64,000 bases of DNA from Nocardioides allogilvus (GCF_003047285.1 NZ_PZYX01000005.1:62001-126000); one strand, 5' to 3'. Positions 48,744 to 58,035 are shown, numbered from the stretch's first letter. The notes: a model not told the origin generated them from the letters alone. Program-made: numbers and translations.

Positions 48744-49205
48744 TCAGGCCAGGGTGATGGTGTCCCCGTCAACCGAGATCTCGACCTCGGACAGGGGCGA
48801 GGTGGCCGGGCCCTGGAGCACCGATCCGTCCTCGATCGAGAACTCGCTGCCGTGGCAGCCGCACGGGATGACACCGTCGGTGCTGGCACTGACGGTGCAG
48901 CCCTGGTGGGTGCAGACCGAGGTGAACGCCTTGAAGTCGCCCTCGGTGGGCTGGGTCACCACGATCTTGTGCTCGGAGAACACCGCGCACCCGCCGACGG
49001 GGATGTCGCCCGTCGCGGCCAGGGCGGCGGCACCGGACTCCGCGCCGTCACCGGTGGTCGGTCGCTCGCTGCCGGAGGGCGTCGAGCTCGTCGGGTCCGT
49101 CGCCGAGTCGGGCTCGTCGCTGCCGCAGGCGGCCAGGACGGGCAGGCCGATGGCGGCCGCGGTGGCGCCGCCGAGGACGTTGCGTCGGTTGAGTCCGGTG
49201 GTCAT
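48744..49205 (-). CDS. Tat-exported Rieske lipoprotein
   Basis: A 153-residue protein with a twin-arginine signal (NRRNVLGGATAAAIGLPVLA) ending in lipobox LAAC with Cys 27. A Ser/Thr/Gly linker follows, then a Rieske domain with ligands in SVCTHQGCTVSAS (C-x-H) and IPCGCHGSEFSIEDG (C-x2-H). It would hold a [2Fe-2S] cluster at the outer face of the membrane. It lies 9 bases after uvrA and before uvrC. Its electron partner is unknown. Confidence 0.9.
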   Translation of the reverse strand: MTTGLNRRNVLGGATAAAIGLPVLAACGSDEPDSATDPTSSTPSGSERPTTGDGAESGAAALAATGDIPVGGCAVFSEHKIVVTQPTEGDFKAFTSVCTHQGCTVSASTDGVIPCGCHGSEFSIEDGSVLQGPATSPLSEVEISVDGDTITLA

Positions 49206-49214
49206 GGTCCGAGA

Positions 49215-52200
49215 CTACTTCTTCGCCGCGGCCTTCTTGGCCGGCGCCTTCTTGGCAACCGGCTTCTCCGCCGCGGCCTTCTTGGCCGCGGTCGCTGCCT
49301 TCTTCGCCGCCGCCTTGCTGAGCGGTCGCGCCGGGGCTTCCTTCGGGCGGACCTTCCCGCTGGGCTGCTGGGCCGCGCGCCCCTCGAGCAGCGGCGCGAG
49401 GAAGGTGCCGGTGTGGCTCTCCGGGTTGGCCGCGACGTCCTCGGGGGTGCCCTCGGCCACCACGAGCCCGCCCCGGGAGCCGCCCTCGGGCCCCATGTCG
49501 ATGAGCCAGTCGGCGGTCTTGATCACGTCGAGGTTGTGCTCGATGACCAGCACCGTGTTGCCCTGGTCGACGAGGCGACCGAGCACGAGCAGCAGCTTGC
49601 GGATGTCCTCGAAGTGCAGGCCGGTGGTCGGCTCGTCGAGGACGTAGACGGTGCGACCGGTGGACCGCTTCTGCAGCTCGCTCGACAGCTTGACCCGCTG
49701 GGCCTCACCGCCCGACAGCGTCGTCGCGGGCTGGCCGAGGCGGACGTAGCCGAGCCCGACCTCGCAGAGCGTCTTCATGTGCCGGCTGATCGCAGGAACC
49801 GCAGCGAAGAAGTCGGCCGCCTCCTCGATCGGCATGTCGAGGACCTCGGCGATGGTCTTGCCCTTGTAGTGCACCTCGAGCGTCTCGCGGTTGTAGCGAG
49901 CACCGTGGCAGACCTCGCAGGGGACGTAGACGTCCGGCAGGAAGTTCATCTCGATCTTGATCGTGCCGTCGCCCGAGCAGGCCTCGCAGCGACCGCCCTT
50001 GACGTTGAACGAGAAGCGGCCCTGGAGGTAACCGCGCATCTTCGCCTCGGGGGTCGACGCGAACAGCTTGCGGACGTGGTCGAAGACCCCGGTGTACGTC
50101 GCCGGGTTGGACCGCGGGGTGCGACCGATCGGCGACTGGTCGACGTGGATCACCTTGTCGACGTGCTCGACACCGGAGATCTTGGTGTGCCGCCCCGGGA
50201 CGGTGCGGGCGTTGTAGATCTGCTTGGCGAGCGAGGTGTAGAGGATGTCGTTGACCAGCGTCGACTTGCCCGAGCCGGAGACGCCGGTGACCGCGCAGAA
50301 GACGCCGAGCGGGAAGCTCACGTCGACGTCTTGCAGGTTGTGCTCCTTCGCACCGTGCACGGTCAGCTCCCGGCCGATGGTGCGCGGGCGGCGCACGGGC
50401 GGGACGGGGATCTCGCGACGACCGCTGAGGTACTGGCCGGTCAACGAGTCAGGGTGGTCGAGCAGTCCCTGCACGCTGCCGGAGTGGACGACCTGGCCGC
50501 CGTGCTCGCCGGCACCCGGGCCGATGTCGACGACCCAGTCGGCGACGCGGATGGTGTCCTCGTCGTGCTCCACGACGATCAGGGTGTTGCCGAGGTCCTT
50601 GAGCCGGACCAGGGTCTCGATCAGGCGGTGGTTGTCGCGCTGGTGCAGCCCGATGGACGGCTCATCGAGGACATAGAGGACACCCACCAGCCCGGCACCG
50701 ATCTGGGTGGCGAGCCGGATGCGCTGCGCCTCACCGCCCGACAGCGAGCCGGAGGGACGGTTGAGGGAGAGGTAGTCGAGCCCGACGTCGAGCAGGAAGT
50801 TGAGGCGCTCCTGGATCTCCTTCAGGACGCGCTCGCCGATCTGCTTCTCGCGCTCCGAGAGCTCGAGGTTGCGCAGGTAGTCGGCCGTCTCGTTGATCGG
50901 CATCGCGCAGACCTCGGCGATGTTGAGCCCGCCCTGGTCGCGCGCGCCGAGCGTCACCGCCATCGACACCGGCTTGAGCCGGCTGCCCCGGCAGGTCGGG
51001 CACGGCACCTCGCGCATGAAGCCCTCGAACCGCTCGCGGCTCGTGTCGGACTCGGCCTCCTTGTGGCGGCGCTCGATGTAGGGCCGGACGCCCTCGAACG
51101 CGGCGTAGTAGGCGCGCTGGCGGCCGTAGCGGTTGGTCGTGACGACGTGGACCTTCGTCTTGTGTCCCTCGAGGATCGAGGTCCGCGCCAGCGGGGTGAG
51201 CTTCTCCCACGGGGTGTTGAGGTCGAAGCCGAGCTCCTCGCCGAGCGCGTTCATCAGGCGGAGGAAGTAGTCGGAGACGTGGGCGTGGCTCCACGGCTGG
51301 ATCGCGCCCTCGCCCAGGGTCGCGCCCGGGTCGGGCACGACGAGCTCGGGGTCGACCTCCATGCGGGTGCCGAGGCCGCTGCACTGCGGGCAGGCACCGA
51401 ACGGGGAGTTGAAGGAGAACGAGCGCGGCTCGAGCTCGTCGGTGTCGATCGTGTGCTCGTTGGGGCAGGCCATCCGCTCGGAGAACCTGAGCTCGCGACC
51501 GGGGTCCTTCGCGTCGAGATCGACGAAGTCGAACAGCACCAAGCCACCGGCGAGGTTGAGCGCCGTCTCGACCGAGTCGGTGAGCCGGCGCTTCGAGCTC
51601 TCCTTGACCGCGAGCCGGTCGACCACGACCTCGATGGTGTGCTTCTTCTGCTTGTCCAGCTTGGGTGGGTCATCCAGCGTGTGCGTCTCGCCGTTGACGC
51701 GCGCCCGGGAGAAGCCCTGGGTCTGGAGGGTGCGGAACAGGTCGACGTACTCGCCCTTGCGGCCGCGGATGACGGGCGCCAGGACCTGGAACCTCGCCCC
51801 CTCCTCGAGCGACAGGATCCGGTCGACGATCTGCTGGGGCGTCTGGCGCTCGATCGGCGACCCGCAAACGGGGCAGTGGGCACGCCCGGCGCGGGCATAG
51901 AGCAGGCGGAGGTAGTCGTAGACCTCGGTGATGGTGCCGACGGTCGAGCGCGGGTTCTTGCTGGTGGACTTCTGGTCGATGCTCACCGCGGGCGAGAGAC
52001 CCTCGATGAAGTCGACGTCGGGCTTGTCCATCTGGCCCAGGAACTGGCGGGCATACGCGGACAGGGACTCGACATAACGGCGCTGGCCCTCGGCGAAGAT
52101 GGTGTCGAAGGCGAGGCTCGACTTGCCGGAGCCGGACAGGCCGGTGAACACGATCAGGGCGTCGCGCGGCAGATCGAGCGAGACGTCCTTGAGGTTGTGC

Positions 52201-52235
52201 TCCCGGGCGCCCCGGATGATGAGCTGGTCGATCAC
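49215..52235 (-). CDS. uvrA: Excinuclease ABC subunit A with Lys/Ala-rich tail
   Basis: Damage-recognition ATPase of nucleotide-excision repair, 1006 residues. Start GTG 52235 ([20 protein letters not shown]) was chosen by homology; a longer frame exists. It has two ABC modules with Walker [10 protein letters not shown] and GVSGSGKST, and zinc-finger cysteines in [27 protein letters not shown] and [10 protein letters not shown]. Residues 960-1006 form a repetitive tail rich in Lys, Ala and Pro (for example [12 protein letters not shown]), histone-H1-like and absent from standard UvrA. An SOS box lies upstream. Confidence 0.96.
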   Translation of the reverse strand: MIDQLIIRGAREHNLKDVSLDLPRDALIVFTGLSGSGKSSLAFDTIFAEGQRRYVESLSAYARQFLGQMDKPDVDFIEGLSPAVSIDQKSTSKNPRSTVGTITEVYDYLRLLYARAGRAHCPVCGSPIERQTPQQIVDRILSLEEGARFQVLAPVIRGRKGEYVDLFRTLQTQGFSRARVNGETHTLDDPPKLDKQKKHTIEVVVDRLAVKESSKRRLTDSVETALNLAGGLVLFDFVDLDAKDPGRELRFSERMACPNEHTIDTDELEPRSFSFNSPFGACPQCSGLGTRMEVDPELVVPDPGATLGEGAIQPWSHAHVSDYFLRLMNALGEELGFDLNTPWEKLTPLARTSILEGHKTKVHVVTTNRYGRQRAYYAAFEGVRPYIERRHKEAESDTSRERFEGFMREVPCPTCRGSRLKPVSMAVTLGARDQGGLNIAEVCAMPINETADYLRNLELSEREKQIGERVLKEIQERLNFLLDVGLDYLSLNRPSGSLSGGEAQRIRLATQIGAGLVGVLYVLDEPSIGLHQRDNHRLIETLVRLKDLGNTLIVVEHDEDTIRVADWVVDIGPGAGEHGGQVVHSGSVQGLLDHPDSLTGQYLSGRREIPVPPVRRPRTIGRELTVHGAKEHNLQDVDVSFPLGVFCAVTGVSGSGKSTLVNDILYTSLAKQIYNARTVPGRHTKISGVEHVDKVIHVDQSPIGRTPRSNPATYTGVFDHVRKLFASTPEAKMRGYLQGRFSFNVKGGRCEACSGDGTIKIEMNFLPDVYVPCEVCHGARYNRETLEVHYKGKTIAEVLDMPIEEAADFFAAVPAISRHMKTLCEVGLGYVRLGQPATTLSGGEAQRVKLSSELQKRSTGRTVYVLDEPTTGLHFEDIRKLLLVLGRLVDQGNTVLVIEHNLDVIKTADWLIDMGPEGGSRGGLVVAEGTPEDVAANPESHTGTFLAPLLEGRAAQQPSGKVRPKEAPARPLSKAAAKKAATAAKKAAAEKPVAKKAPAKKAAAKK

Positions 52236-52269
52236 AGTCGTCCTTGAAGGTCTGTGCAAGAGAGTGGGT

Positions 52270-52285
52270 TCGAACAAGTGTTCGT
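52270..52285. promoter_or_regulatory. LexA (SOS) box upstream of uvrA
   Basis: TCGAACAAGTGTTCGT contains CGAAC-N4-GTTCG (52271-52284), the Gram-positive/actinobacterial SOS operator pattern, about 36 bases before the uvrA start. The divergent gene at 52366 could also be affected. The remainder of 52236-52365 shows no other clear element. Confidence 0.8.
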
Positions 52286-52365
52286 CACATCACGCGCAGT
52301 TGCAACCCGCCACGCGGTCAGGCTCGATCCTACGGGGCTGCACACAGCCTCCCCATGTGTGTTGA

Positions 52366-53082
52366 ATGACAGTCATGACCTCCTCCCCCGCTGCCACGCA
52401 GCTCGAGCTCCTCGCAGCTGCCAACCAGCGACTGATCCGCACCGTCGATGCCCTCGACGACGCCGTCTTCGGCGCACCGTCACTGCTTCCCGACTGGACC
52501 GTCGGCCACGTGGTCGCCCACCTCGCCCTCAACGGTGAGGCCCTCGCCGGTGCCCTGGAGGGCGTCACCACGGGCGCAGCCCGCCCCATGTATGCCTCCC
52601 AGGAGGACCGCGACGGCGACATCGCCGAGCTCGGCACCGCGTCTCCCGGGGACCTGCGCTCGCGGCTGATGGCTTCGACCGAGCTCTTCGACCGCGAGGT
52701 CCGCGACCTCCCCGAGGACAGGTGGACGACGACCATCGAGCGCACGCCCGGTCGGCCGGCGTTCAGCGCGCGCTCGACGGTGCTGATGCGGCTGCGCGAG
52801 GTCGAGATCCACCACGCCGACCTCGGTGTCGGCTACACCTCCGCGGACTGGTCGCCGGAGTTCTCGGTGATCGTGATCGAGACCATGGACAAGCGTGACT
52901 TCCCCACCTCCTTCCGGGTGCTGGCGCGCGACCTGGCGCAGTCGTGGTCGTACGGCGACGACGACCCGACCACGACCGTCACCGGCGACTCGCACGCCCT
53001 GGCATGGTGGCTGACCGGGCGCGGTGACGGCGCCGGCCTCACGAGCGACCGCGGCGAGCTGCCGGCGGTGCCGGCATGGTGA
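52366..53082 (+). CDS. Maleylpyruvate isomerase-family (MDMPI/DinB-fold) protein
   Basis: A 238-residue protein of the mycothiol-dependent maleylpyruvate isomerase family. The N-terminal four-helix DinB-like domain contains DWTVGHVVAHLALNGEALAG, with metal-ligand His. The central REVEIHHADLGVGY carries the second His motif. The C-terminal domain starts around residue 180. The true substrate is unspecified; these enzymes use mycothiol as cofactor. ATG 52375 is an alternative start. The MBL hydrolase gene overlaps its end by 7 bases. Confidence 0.88.
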   Translation: MTVMTSSPAATQLELLAAANQRLIRTVDALDDAVFGAPSLLPDWTVGHVVAHLALNGEALAGALEGVTTGAARPMYASQEDRDGDIAELGTASPGDLRSRLMASTELFDREVRDLPEDRWTTTIERTPGRPAFSARSTVLMRLREVEIHHADLGVGYTSADWSPEFSVIVIETMDKRDFPTSFRVLARDLAQSWSYGDDDPTTTVTGDSHALAWWLTGRGDGAGLTSDRGELPAVPAW

Positions 53083-53750
53083 CCTACACCGGTGACGTCA
53101 CGCCCGGCGGCGAGGCGCAGACCCGGCAGGCCGGCTGCGTGACCATCACCAAAGTGGCCGTCGACCCGCAGATGTCCAACAACGCCTACCTCCTGCACTG
53201 CGAGGAGACCGACGAGCTGGTGCTCATCGACGCAGCCCACGACGCCCCCACCCTGCTGGCCCTGGTCGGCGACCGGTCGCTGACCGCGGTCGTCACGACC
53301 CACCAGCACTGGGACCACCACCGCGCCCTCGCCGAGGTCGTCGCGGCGACCGGCGCCACGGTGGTCGCCGGCGAGCCCGACGCCGCCGCGATCACCGAGC
53401 AGACGGGTGTCGCGGTCGATCGCACCGTCACCCAGGGCGACCGGATCGCCGTCGGCACCTGCGACCTGACGGTGATCGCCCTCGCCGGCCATACACCGGG
53501 CTCGATCGCGCTCTTCTGGGAGGACCCCACCGGGCAGGGCCACCTGTTCACCGGAGACTCGCTGTTCCCGGGCGGCGTCGGCAACACGTTCGGCGACGCG
53601 GACGCGTTCCTGACCCTGATCGACGAGGTCTCCACCAAGATCTTCGACGTGTACGGCGACGACGTCTGGTTCTACCCCGGTCACGGGGGCGACTCGACGC
53701 TCGGCGCCGAGCGGCCCCACCTCGACGAGTGGCGGGAGCGGGGTTGGTGA
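53076..53750 (+). CDS. MBL-fold metallo-hydrolase
   Basis: A 224-residue metallo-beta-lactamase-fold enzyme, glyoxalase II-like in outline. The metal-binding motif is TTHQHWDHHRALAE (HxHxDH). Further ligands are in LAGHTPGSIALFWED and FTGDSLFPGG, and the terminal His in YPGHGGDSTLG. It may hydrolyse a thioester, perhaps a mycothiol conjugate given the neighbouring MDMPI-family gene (inference). It overlaps both neighbours by a few bases. Confidence 0.9.
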   Translation: MVTYTGDVTPGGEAQTRQAGCVTITKVAVDPQMSNNAYLLHCEETDELVLIDAAHDAPTLLALVGDRSLTAVVTTHQHWDHHRALAEVVAATGATVVAGEPDAAAITEQTGVAVDRTVTQGDRIAVGTCDLTVIALAGHTPGSIALFWEDPTGQGHLFTGDSLFPGGVGNTFGDADAFLTLIDEVSTKIFDVYGDDVWFYPGHGGDSTLGAERPHLDEWRERGW

Positions 53751-54175
53751 CGGATCGAGCGCACCCCGGCGTTGACGCCTACATCGAAGGGCTACCGGAC
53801 TGGCAGCAGGAGATCTGCCGCAAGGTCCGCGGCATCGTGTGGGCGGCCGATCCGGAGATCGAGGAGACGATCAAGCGGACCGTCCAGCCCTACTTCGTCC
53901 TGGACGGCAACGTGTGCGCGTTGCTGTCCACCAAGGACCACGTCAACCTGTTCCTCTACGACCCGACCGTTCCCGACCCGCACAGGCTCGTCAACCAGGG
54001 ACACGGCAACGCCACCGGACGGGCGATCCAGATCTACCAGGACGATCCCATCGACCGCGAACCCCTCGTCGAGCTGCTGCGCGCCATCGTCGCCAACAAC
54101 CGGGCCGGCGGGTGGCGCAAGCTCGGCCGCGAGGCGCCCACTCCTGTTAGGGAGAACTCTCACCGCGAGCCGTGA
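53747..54175 (+). CDS. DUF1801 domain protein
   Basis: A 142-residue protein with a GTG start inside the MBL stop codon (GTGA). HPGVDAYIEGLPDWQQEICR, EIEETIKRTVQPYFVLDGNV and STKDHVNLFLYD match the DUF1801/YdhG-like fold, sometimes linked to iron handling. No catalytic residues can be assigned. Third gene of a small coupled operon (MDMPI-MBL-DUF1801). Confidence 0.85.
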   Translation: MTDRAHPGVDAYIEGLPDWQQEICRKVRGIVWAADPEIEETIKRTVQPYFVLDGNVCALLSTKDHVNLFLYDPTVPDPHRLVNQGHGNATGRAIQIYQDDPIDREPLVELLRAIVANNRAGGWRKLGREAPTPVRENSHREP

Positions 54176-54182
54176 GAAGTTC

Positions 54183-54273
54183 GGTTTCGTGACGGCGCTG
54201 GCGCGCTCCTCAACCTCCGACGACCACGCTGGCGCGCCTCCTCAACCTCCGACAACCACGTTGGCGCGCAGCC
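54183..54273. repeat. Interspersed repeat copy C with tandem units
   Basis: It begins GGTTTCGTGAC, then two tandem units of 31-32 bp (54197-54227 and 54228-54259, each GCTGGCGCGC...CTCAACCTCCGAC) and a partial third. The outer motifs relate it to copies A and B. It occupies the spacer between the convergent DUF1801 and kshB genes. Confidence 0.6.
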
Positions 54274-54290
54274 TCGAGCAGCGGGAGGCC

Positions 54291-55379
54291 TCAGCTGTAG
54301 GAGACCTTGACCGTCTCGGCGGTCGCGGGGACGGACTGGCAGCCGAGGCGGATGCCCTCGTCGAGGTCCTCCTGCTCGAGCACGTCGTTGTGCAGCATCC
54401 GCACCTCGCCGGAGACCAGCCGGATGGCGCAGGCGGAACACTCGCCCTCGCGACACGAGTACGGCGCCTTGACGCCCTTGGACTCCAGGAAGTCGAGCAG
54501 CTTCTCGCCGGGCTGCCAGTCGTCGAAGACGTGCTCCTCGCCGTCGAGCTCGACCTCGACCTTGACCGGGCCGGACGGGCCGGCAGGCACCGCCTCGTCC
54601 GACTCGTCGGCGTCGTCGGCGGCCTCGACGCTCGCCCGGGCGGCCAGCACCTCCTCGACGTCGCCGAAGGGGTTGCCGCCGAGGGAGACGAACTTCTCCT
54701 GGTGGCGTCGGTCGCGCGGGAAGTCGAGGGCGCGCAGCGAGTTGGAGACGGCCTTCATGAAGGGCGCGGGGCCGCAGCAGAAGCTCGTCCACGACGTGTA
54801 CGCCGATGCGAACTCGCGCAGCTGGTCCTCGCTCGGCAGGCCCTGGACCGACTCGAGCCAGTGCACCACCTGGAGCCGGTCGGGGTGCGCGGCCGCGAGC
54901 TCGCGGAGCGCGGCGGCGAAGATGACCGAGCCCTCGTCCCGGTTGGCGTAGAACAGCACGACCCGGTTCGAGTGCTCAGCCAGCGCCGTACGCACGATCG
55001 ACATGATCGGCGTGACACCGGACCCACCCGCGAACAGCAGCAGGTCGGCCGACCAGTCCTTCGGGGAGAAGATCCCCGAGGGCGGCAGCACCCGCACGGT
55101 GTCGCCCGGCTTGAGGTTGTCGTTGAGCCAGTTGGACGCGTAGCCCTCGACGGTCCGCTTGACCGTCACCGTGAGCGGCTCGCCGGGCGGCGTGCAGATG
55201 GAGTAGCAGCGGGCGGCGAGCCCGGTCTGGTCCGAGGGCACGCCGACGGTGAGGAACTGGCCGGGCCGGTAGGTGAAGTCCTCGGCCGCGTCGGCGGGGA
55301 CCTCGAAGACGATCGACGACGCGTCGGCGGTCTCGGCCACCACCTCGCGCACCTCGAGGAGGTAGGAGTCAGTATCCAT
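54291..55379 (-). CDS. kshB: 3-ketosteroid 9-alpha-monooxygenase reductase KshB
   Basis: A 362-residue electron-transfer protein of the class IA type: FAD domain (ARCYSICTPPGEPLTVTVKR), NAD domain (LFAGGSGVTPIMSIVRTAL) and a C-terminal plant-type [2Fe-2S] domain with CREGECSACAIRLVSGE and a fourth Cys in RLGCQS. It passes electrons from NADH to the Rieske oxygenase KshA, encoded two genes upstream. ATG 55379 was chosen (MDTDSYLLEVREVVAE), overlapping the small gene by 11 bases. A GTG 14 codons earlier is possible. Confidence 0.9.
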   Translation of the reverse strand: MDTDSYLLEVREVVAETADASSIVFEVPADAAEDFTYRPGQFLTVGVPSDQTGLAARCYSICTPPGEPLTVTVKRTVEGYASNWLNDNLKPGDTVRVLPPSGIFSPKDWSADLLLFAGGSGVTPIMSIVRTALAEHSNRVVLFYANRDEGSVIFAAALRELAAAHPDRLQVVHWLESVQGLPSEDQLREFASAYTSWTSFCCGPAPFMKAVSNSLRALDFPRDRRHQEKFVSLGGNPFGDVEEVLAARASVEAADDADESDEAVPAGPSGPVKVEVELDGEEHVFDDWQPGEKLLDFLESKGVKAPYSCREGECSACAIRLVSGEVRMLHNDVLEQEDLDEGIRLGCQSVPATAETVKVSYS

Positions 55380-55671
55380 CTTCGGCTCCGATCGTGAGCT
55401 GTCCGTCGCGCACGGCGGCATCGATGCTCGCCTGCATGCGGGGACACGATGCCCGGATCGGGCGGCCGGTCGGTGCCGCGTCCAGCCGGCGGAACTCCGT
55501 GCACTCTGCCAGCGACTCCGCGTGCCACTGGATGGAGGTGTGGTGCTCGGAGTTCTTCTTGACCCCGACGCGGGCCAGGCAGTCCAGGCACGCGACCTCG
55601 GTCAGGCGGGCCTGCGTGTAGAGGCGCTGGTCCTCGAGGGTGTCGGCGCTGGAGGGGACGATGTAGGCCAT
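55369..55671 (-). CDS. Small Cys/His-rich protein between kshA and kshB
   Basis: A 100-residue protein beginning MAYIVPSSADTLEDQRLYTQ. It has CLDCLARVGVKK, an HH pair in NSEHHTSIQWHAES, then AECTEF and RASCPRMQASIDAAV: five Cys and three His that could bind metal. The ATG shares one base with the kshA stop, and the end overlaps the kshB start by 11 bases, so all three are coupled. There is no signal peptide or membrane segment. I do not recognise a family. Its placement suggests an accessory factor for the steroid monooxygenase. Confidence 0.8.
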   Translation of the reverse strand: MAYIVPSSADTLEDQRLYTQARLTEVACLDCLARVGVKKNSEHHTSIQWHAESLAECTEFRRLDAAPTGRPIRASCPRMQASIDAAVRDGQLTIGAEDGY

Positions 55672-56807
55672 CAGGTGGTGGCCGTCGCGTCTTCCGCAGC
55701 CTTGCGCGAGAGGTTCGCCTCCACCTCGGCGCGCCAGAACTCGTTGGCCTTGGTGGTGTCGACCTCGAACTCGAAGCGCTCGGTCATCTCGTCGGTGACG
55801 TCGGCGGCGTCGACGTAGAACTGCTCGTACCACCGGCGCAGCTGGTAGACGGGACCGTCCTCCTCGCAGAGCAGGGGGTTCTGCACCGGCGCCTTGTTCA
55901 GCCAGATGTGCACGTCCTGCAGGAAGCCGTCGCCGAACATGTCGGAGTACTTCTTGGCGATGTAGCGCGCGGTCTTGTCGTCGAGTCCGTCGGGCTTCTC
56001 GACGGCGAGGCCGTACTGCAGCTTGAACGAGTTGGGCCCGGTCGGGACGTGGCAGTTCACCAGGATGACCTTGGTCAGGAAGCCCTTGTAGTCGGTCTCC
56101 AGCCAGTTGATCATGAAGGACGGCCCGTAGTAGGTCGCCTCCGACTTGAGGATGAGATCCTCGTCGCCGTACCCCTCCCCGGCCATGTCCGGACGCCCGG
56201 TCGACTCCATGAACTGGGTCGCCATGTGGCCCTCGAAGACGTTGCGGAAGTTCGTCGGGAACGCGAAGTGGATGTAGAAGAAGTGGGCCATGTCCACGAC
56301 GTTGTCCACGATCTCGCCACAGTGCGCGGTCGGGACGTCGAGGACGTTCCAGGTCCAGTCGGTGTAGCGCTCGGTGCCGATGCCCTCCAGCTCGGGCGGC
56401 AGGATGTCGTGGTTGGCGGGGCTGCCCTCCGCGTCGTGCCAGATCATCAGCATGCCGTTGCGGACCACCGACTCGTAGCGCGCGGTGCGGGCGCGCAGCG
56501 GCACCCGGCGGGCGTAGGGGATCGCCTTGCACTTCCCGTCGCCGCCCCAGCGCCAGTCGTGGAACGGGCAGGCGATCTCGTCGCCCTTGACGCTGCCCTG
56601 GGTGAGGTCGCCGCCCATGTGGCGGCAGTAGCCGTCGAGCACGTTGATGTTGCCCTGCGTGTCGGACCACACCACGAGCTTGCCGCCGAACGCCTCCACG
56701 CCGTGGGGCGTGCCGTCGGCGAGGTCGGTGGCCAGCCCGAGGCAGTGCCAACCACGGGCGAAGCGCTCGGGGACGGAACCGGTGTCGAGCATGCGGGTGT
56801 CACTCAT
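55671..56807 (-). CDS. kshA: 3-ketosteroid 9-alpha-monooxygenase oxygenase KshA
   Basis: A 378-residue Rieske non-heme iron oxygenase that 9-alpha-hydroxylates 3-ketosteroids and so opens ring B. Rieske ligands are C61/H63 (GYCRHMGGDLTQ) and C80/H83 (ACPFHDWRWG). The mononuclear iron motif follows in NVVDMAHFFYIH (H175, H180). Start MSDTRMLDTGSVPERFARGW at 56807. CATAAT, 6 bases upstream, is a -10 with the KstR-type box at its -35. Confidence 0.94.
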   Translation of the reverse strand: MSDTRMLDTGSVPERFARGWHCLGLATDLADGTPHGVEAFGGKLVVWSDTQGNINVLDGYCRHMGGDLTQGSVKGDEIACPFHDWRWGGDGKCKAIPYARRVPLRARTARYESVVRNGMLMIWHDAEGSPANHDILPPELEGIGTERYTDWTWNVLDVPTAHCGEIVDNVVDMAHFFYIHFAFPTNFRNVFEGHMATQFMESTGRPDMAGEGYGDEDLILKSEATYYGPSFMINWLETDYKGFLTKVILVNCHVPTGPNSFKLQYGLAVEKPDGLDDKTARYIAKKYSDMFGDGFLQDVHIWLNKAPVQNPLLCEEDGPVYQLRRWYEQFYVDAADVTDEMTERFEFEVDTTKANEFWRAEVEANLSRKAAEDATATT

Positions 56808-56852
56808 GGAGCCATTATGGACCAAAACGAGAACACGTTCTAGTGTGGCCGC
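56808..56852. promoter_or_regulatory. KstR box with back-to-back leaderless promoters (kshA / acyl-CoA dehydrogenase)
   Basis: GAGAACACGTTCTA (56829-56842) matches the KstR operator pattern TnnAACnnGTTnnA except for its first base. Minus strand: -35 TAGAAC (56837-56842), 17-bp spacer, -10 CATAAT (56814-56819), then 6 bases to the kshA ATG. Plus strand: -35 TGGACC (56818-56823), 17-bp spacer, -10 TAGTGT (56841-56846), then 6 bases to the ATG at 56853. The box covers one -35 and touches the other -10. Confidence 0.75.
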
Positions 56853-58031
56853 ATGCACGTTGCCCTCTCGCCCGAGCACCTGGCCCTCCAACAGGAGCTC
56901 CGGGAGTACTTCGACGCCCTCGTCACGCCCGAGCGGCGCACCGCCCTGGCCCTGGCCACCGGCGAGTTCGGTGACGTCGCGACGTACAAGGAAGTCATCC
57001 GCCAGCTCGGCAGCGACGGCTGGCTGGGCATCGGCTGGCCGAAGGAGTACGGCGGCCAGCAGCGCTCGATGATCGAGCAGCTGATCTTCACCGACGTCGC
57101 CGCGGTGGCCGGGGTGCCGATCCCCTACCTCACGCTGAACACCGTCGGGCCGACGATCATGCGCTACGGCACCGACGAGCAGAAGGACTACTTCCTGCCG
57201 AAGATTCTCGCCGGCGAGCTGCACTTCTCGATCGGCTACTCCGAGCCGGAGTCGGGCACCGACCTCGCGTCGCTGCGGACGCGTGCGACCCGCGAGGGCG
57301 ACGAGTGGGTGATCAACGGCCAGAAGATGTGGACGTCGCTGATCCAGTACGCCGACTGGATCTGGATGGCCTGCCGCACCGACCCCGACCTGCCGCGACA
57401 CAAGGGCCTGTCGATGATCCTGGTGCCGGCGGACGCCCCCGGGTTCTCCTACACGCCCGTGCACACCGTCGCCGGCGTCGGCACCAGCGCCACCTACTAC
57501 GAGGACGTGCGCGTCCCGGCGAGCAACCTCGTCGGCGAGCTCAACGGCGGCTGGTCCCTGATGACCAACCAGCTCAACCACGAGCGCGTCGCCCTGACAT
57601 CGGCCGCGCCGTTGACGCACTCGCTGGAGCTGGTCGTCGCGTGGGCGAAGGGGACCAAGGACGCCGACGGCCAGCGCATCATCGACCGCGAGTGGGTGCA
57701 GGTGCTGCTCGGCCGGGCGCACGCGCGCATCGAGATGCTCAAGCTCCTCAACTGGAACATCGCCTCCGCCACCGGCGACCTCTCCCCCGCCGTGGCCAGC
57801 GCGACGAAGGTCTACGGCTCCGAGCTCGCCACCGAGGTCTACCGCTCGTTGATGGAGGTCGTCGGACCGCTGGCGTCGATCACCGGGGACAGCGAGGGGG
57901 CGGTGCTGGGCGGCCGACTCGAGCGCTACCACCGCGCGTCGCTGGTGATGACCTTCGGCGGCGGCACCAACGAGATCCAGCGCGACATCATCGGCTACGT
58001 GGGCCTCGGCCTGCCTGCAGCGAAGAGGTAA
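56853..58031 (+). CDS. Acyl-CoA dehydrogenase, FadE29-like (catalytic subunit of a heteromeric pair)
   Basis: A 392-residue acyl-CoA dehydrogenase. GYSEPESGTDLASLRTRA is the FAD/substrate motif. The usual C-terminal catalytic Glu is replaced by Gly in TFGGGTNEIQRDIIGY, but a Glu at 244 in NQLNHERVAL matches the alternative base of isovaleryl-CoA dehydrogenase and ChsE-type enzymes. With the next gene it forms the pattern of heterotetrameric steroid side-chain dehydrogenases such as FadE28-FadE29. Expressed from the KstR-box promoter. Confidence 0.85.
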   Translation: MHVALSPEHLALQQELREYFDALVTPERRTALALATGEFGDVATYKEVIRQLGSDGWLGIGWPKEYGGQQRSMIEQLIFTDVAAVAGVPIPYLTLNTVGPTIMRYGTDEQKDYFLPKILAGELHFSIGYSEPESGTDLASLRTRATREGDEWVINGQKMWTSLIQYADWIWMACRTDPDLPRHKGLSMILVPADAPGFSYTPVHTVAGVGTSATYYEDVRVPASNLVGELNGGWSLMTNQLNHERVALTSAAPLTHSLELVVAWAKGTKDADGQRIIDREWVQVLLGRAHARIEMLKLLNWNIASATGDLSPAVASATKVYGSELATEVYRSLMEVVGPLASITGDSEGAVLGGRLERYHRASLVMTFGGGTNEIQRDIIGYVGLGLPAAKR

Positions 58032-58035
58032 CCCC

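Noticed and set aside
48636..52247. A 1203-codon open frame on the plus strand antisense to uvrA and the Rieske gene
   Set aside because: High-GC codon bias keeps the antisense frame open. Its translation is rich in Val/Asp/Gly/Arg without any domain, while the minus strand encodes recognisable UvrA throughout.
54197..54269. Possible CRISPR-like direct repeats
   Set aside because: Only two and a fraction units, directly tandem without spacers, and no cas genes. They belong to the interspersed-repeat family.
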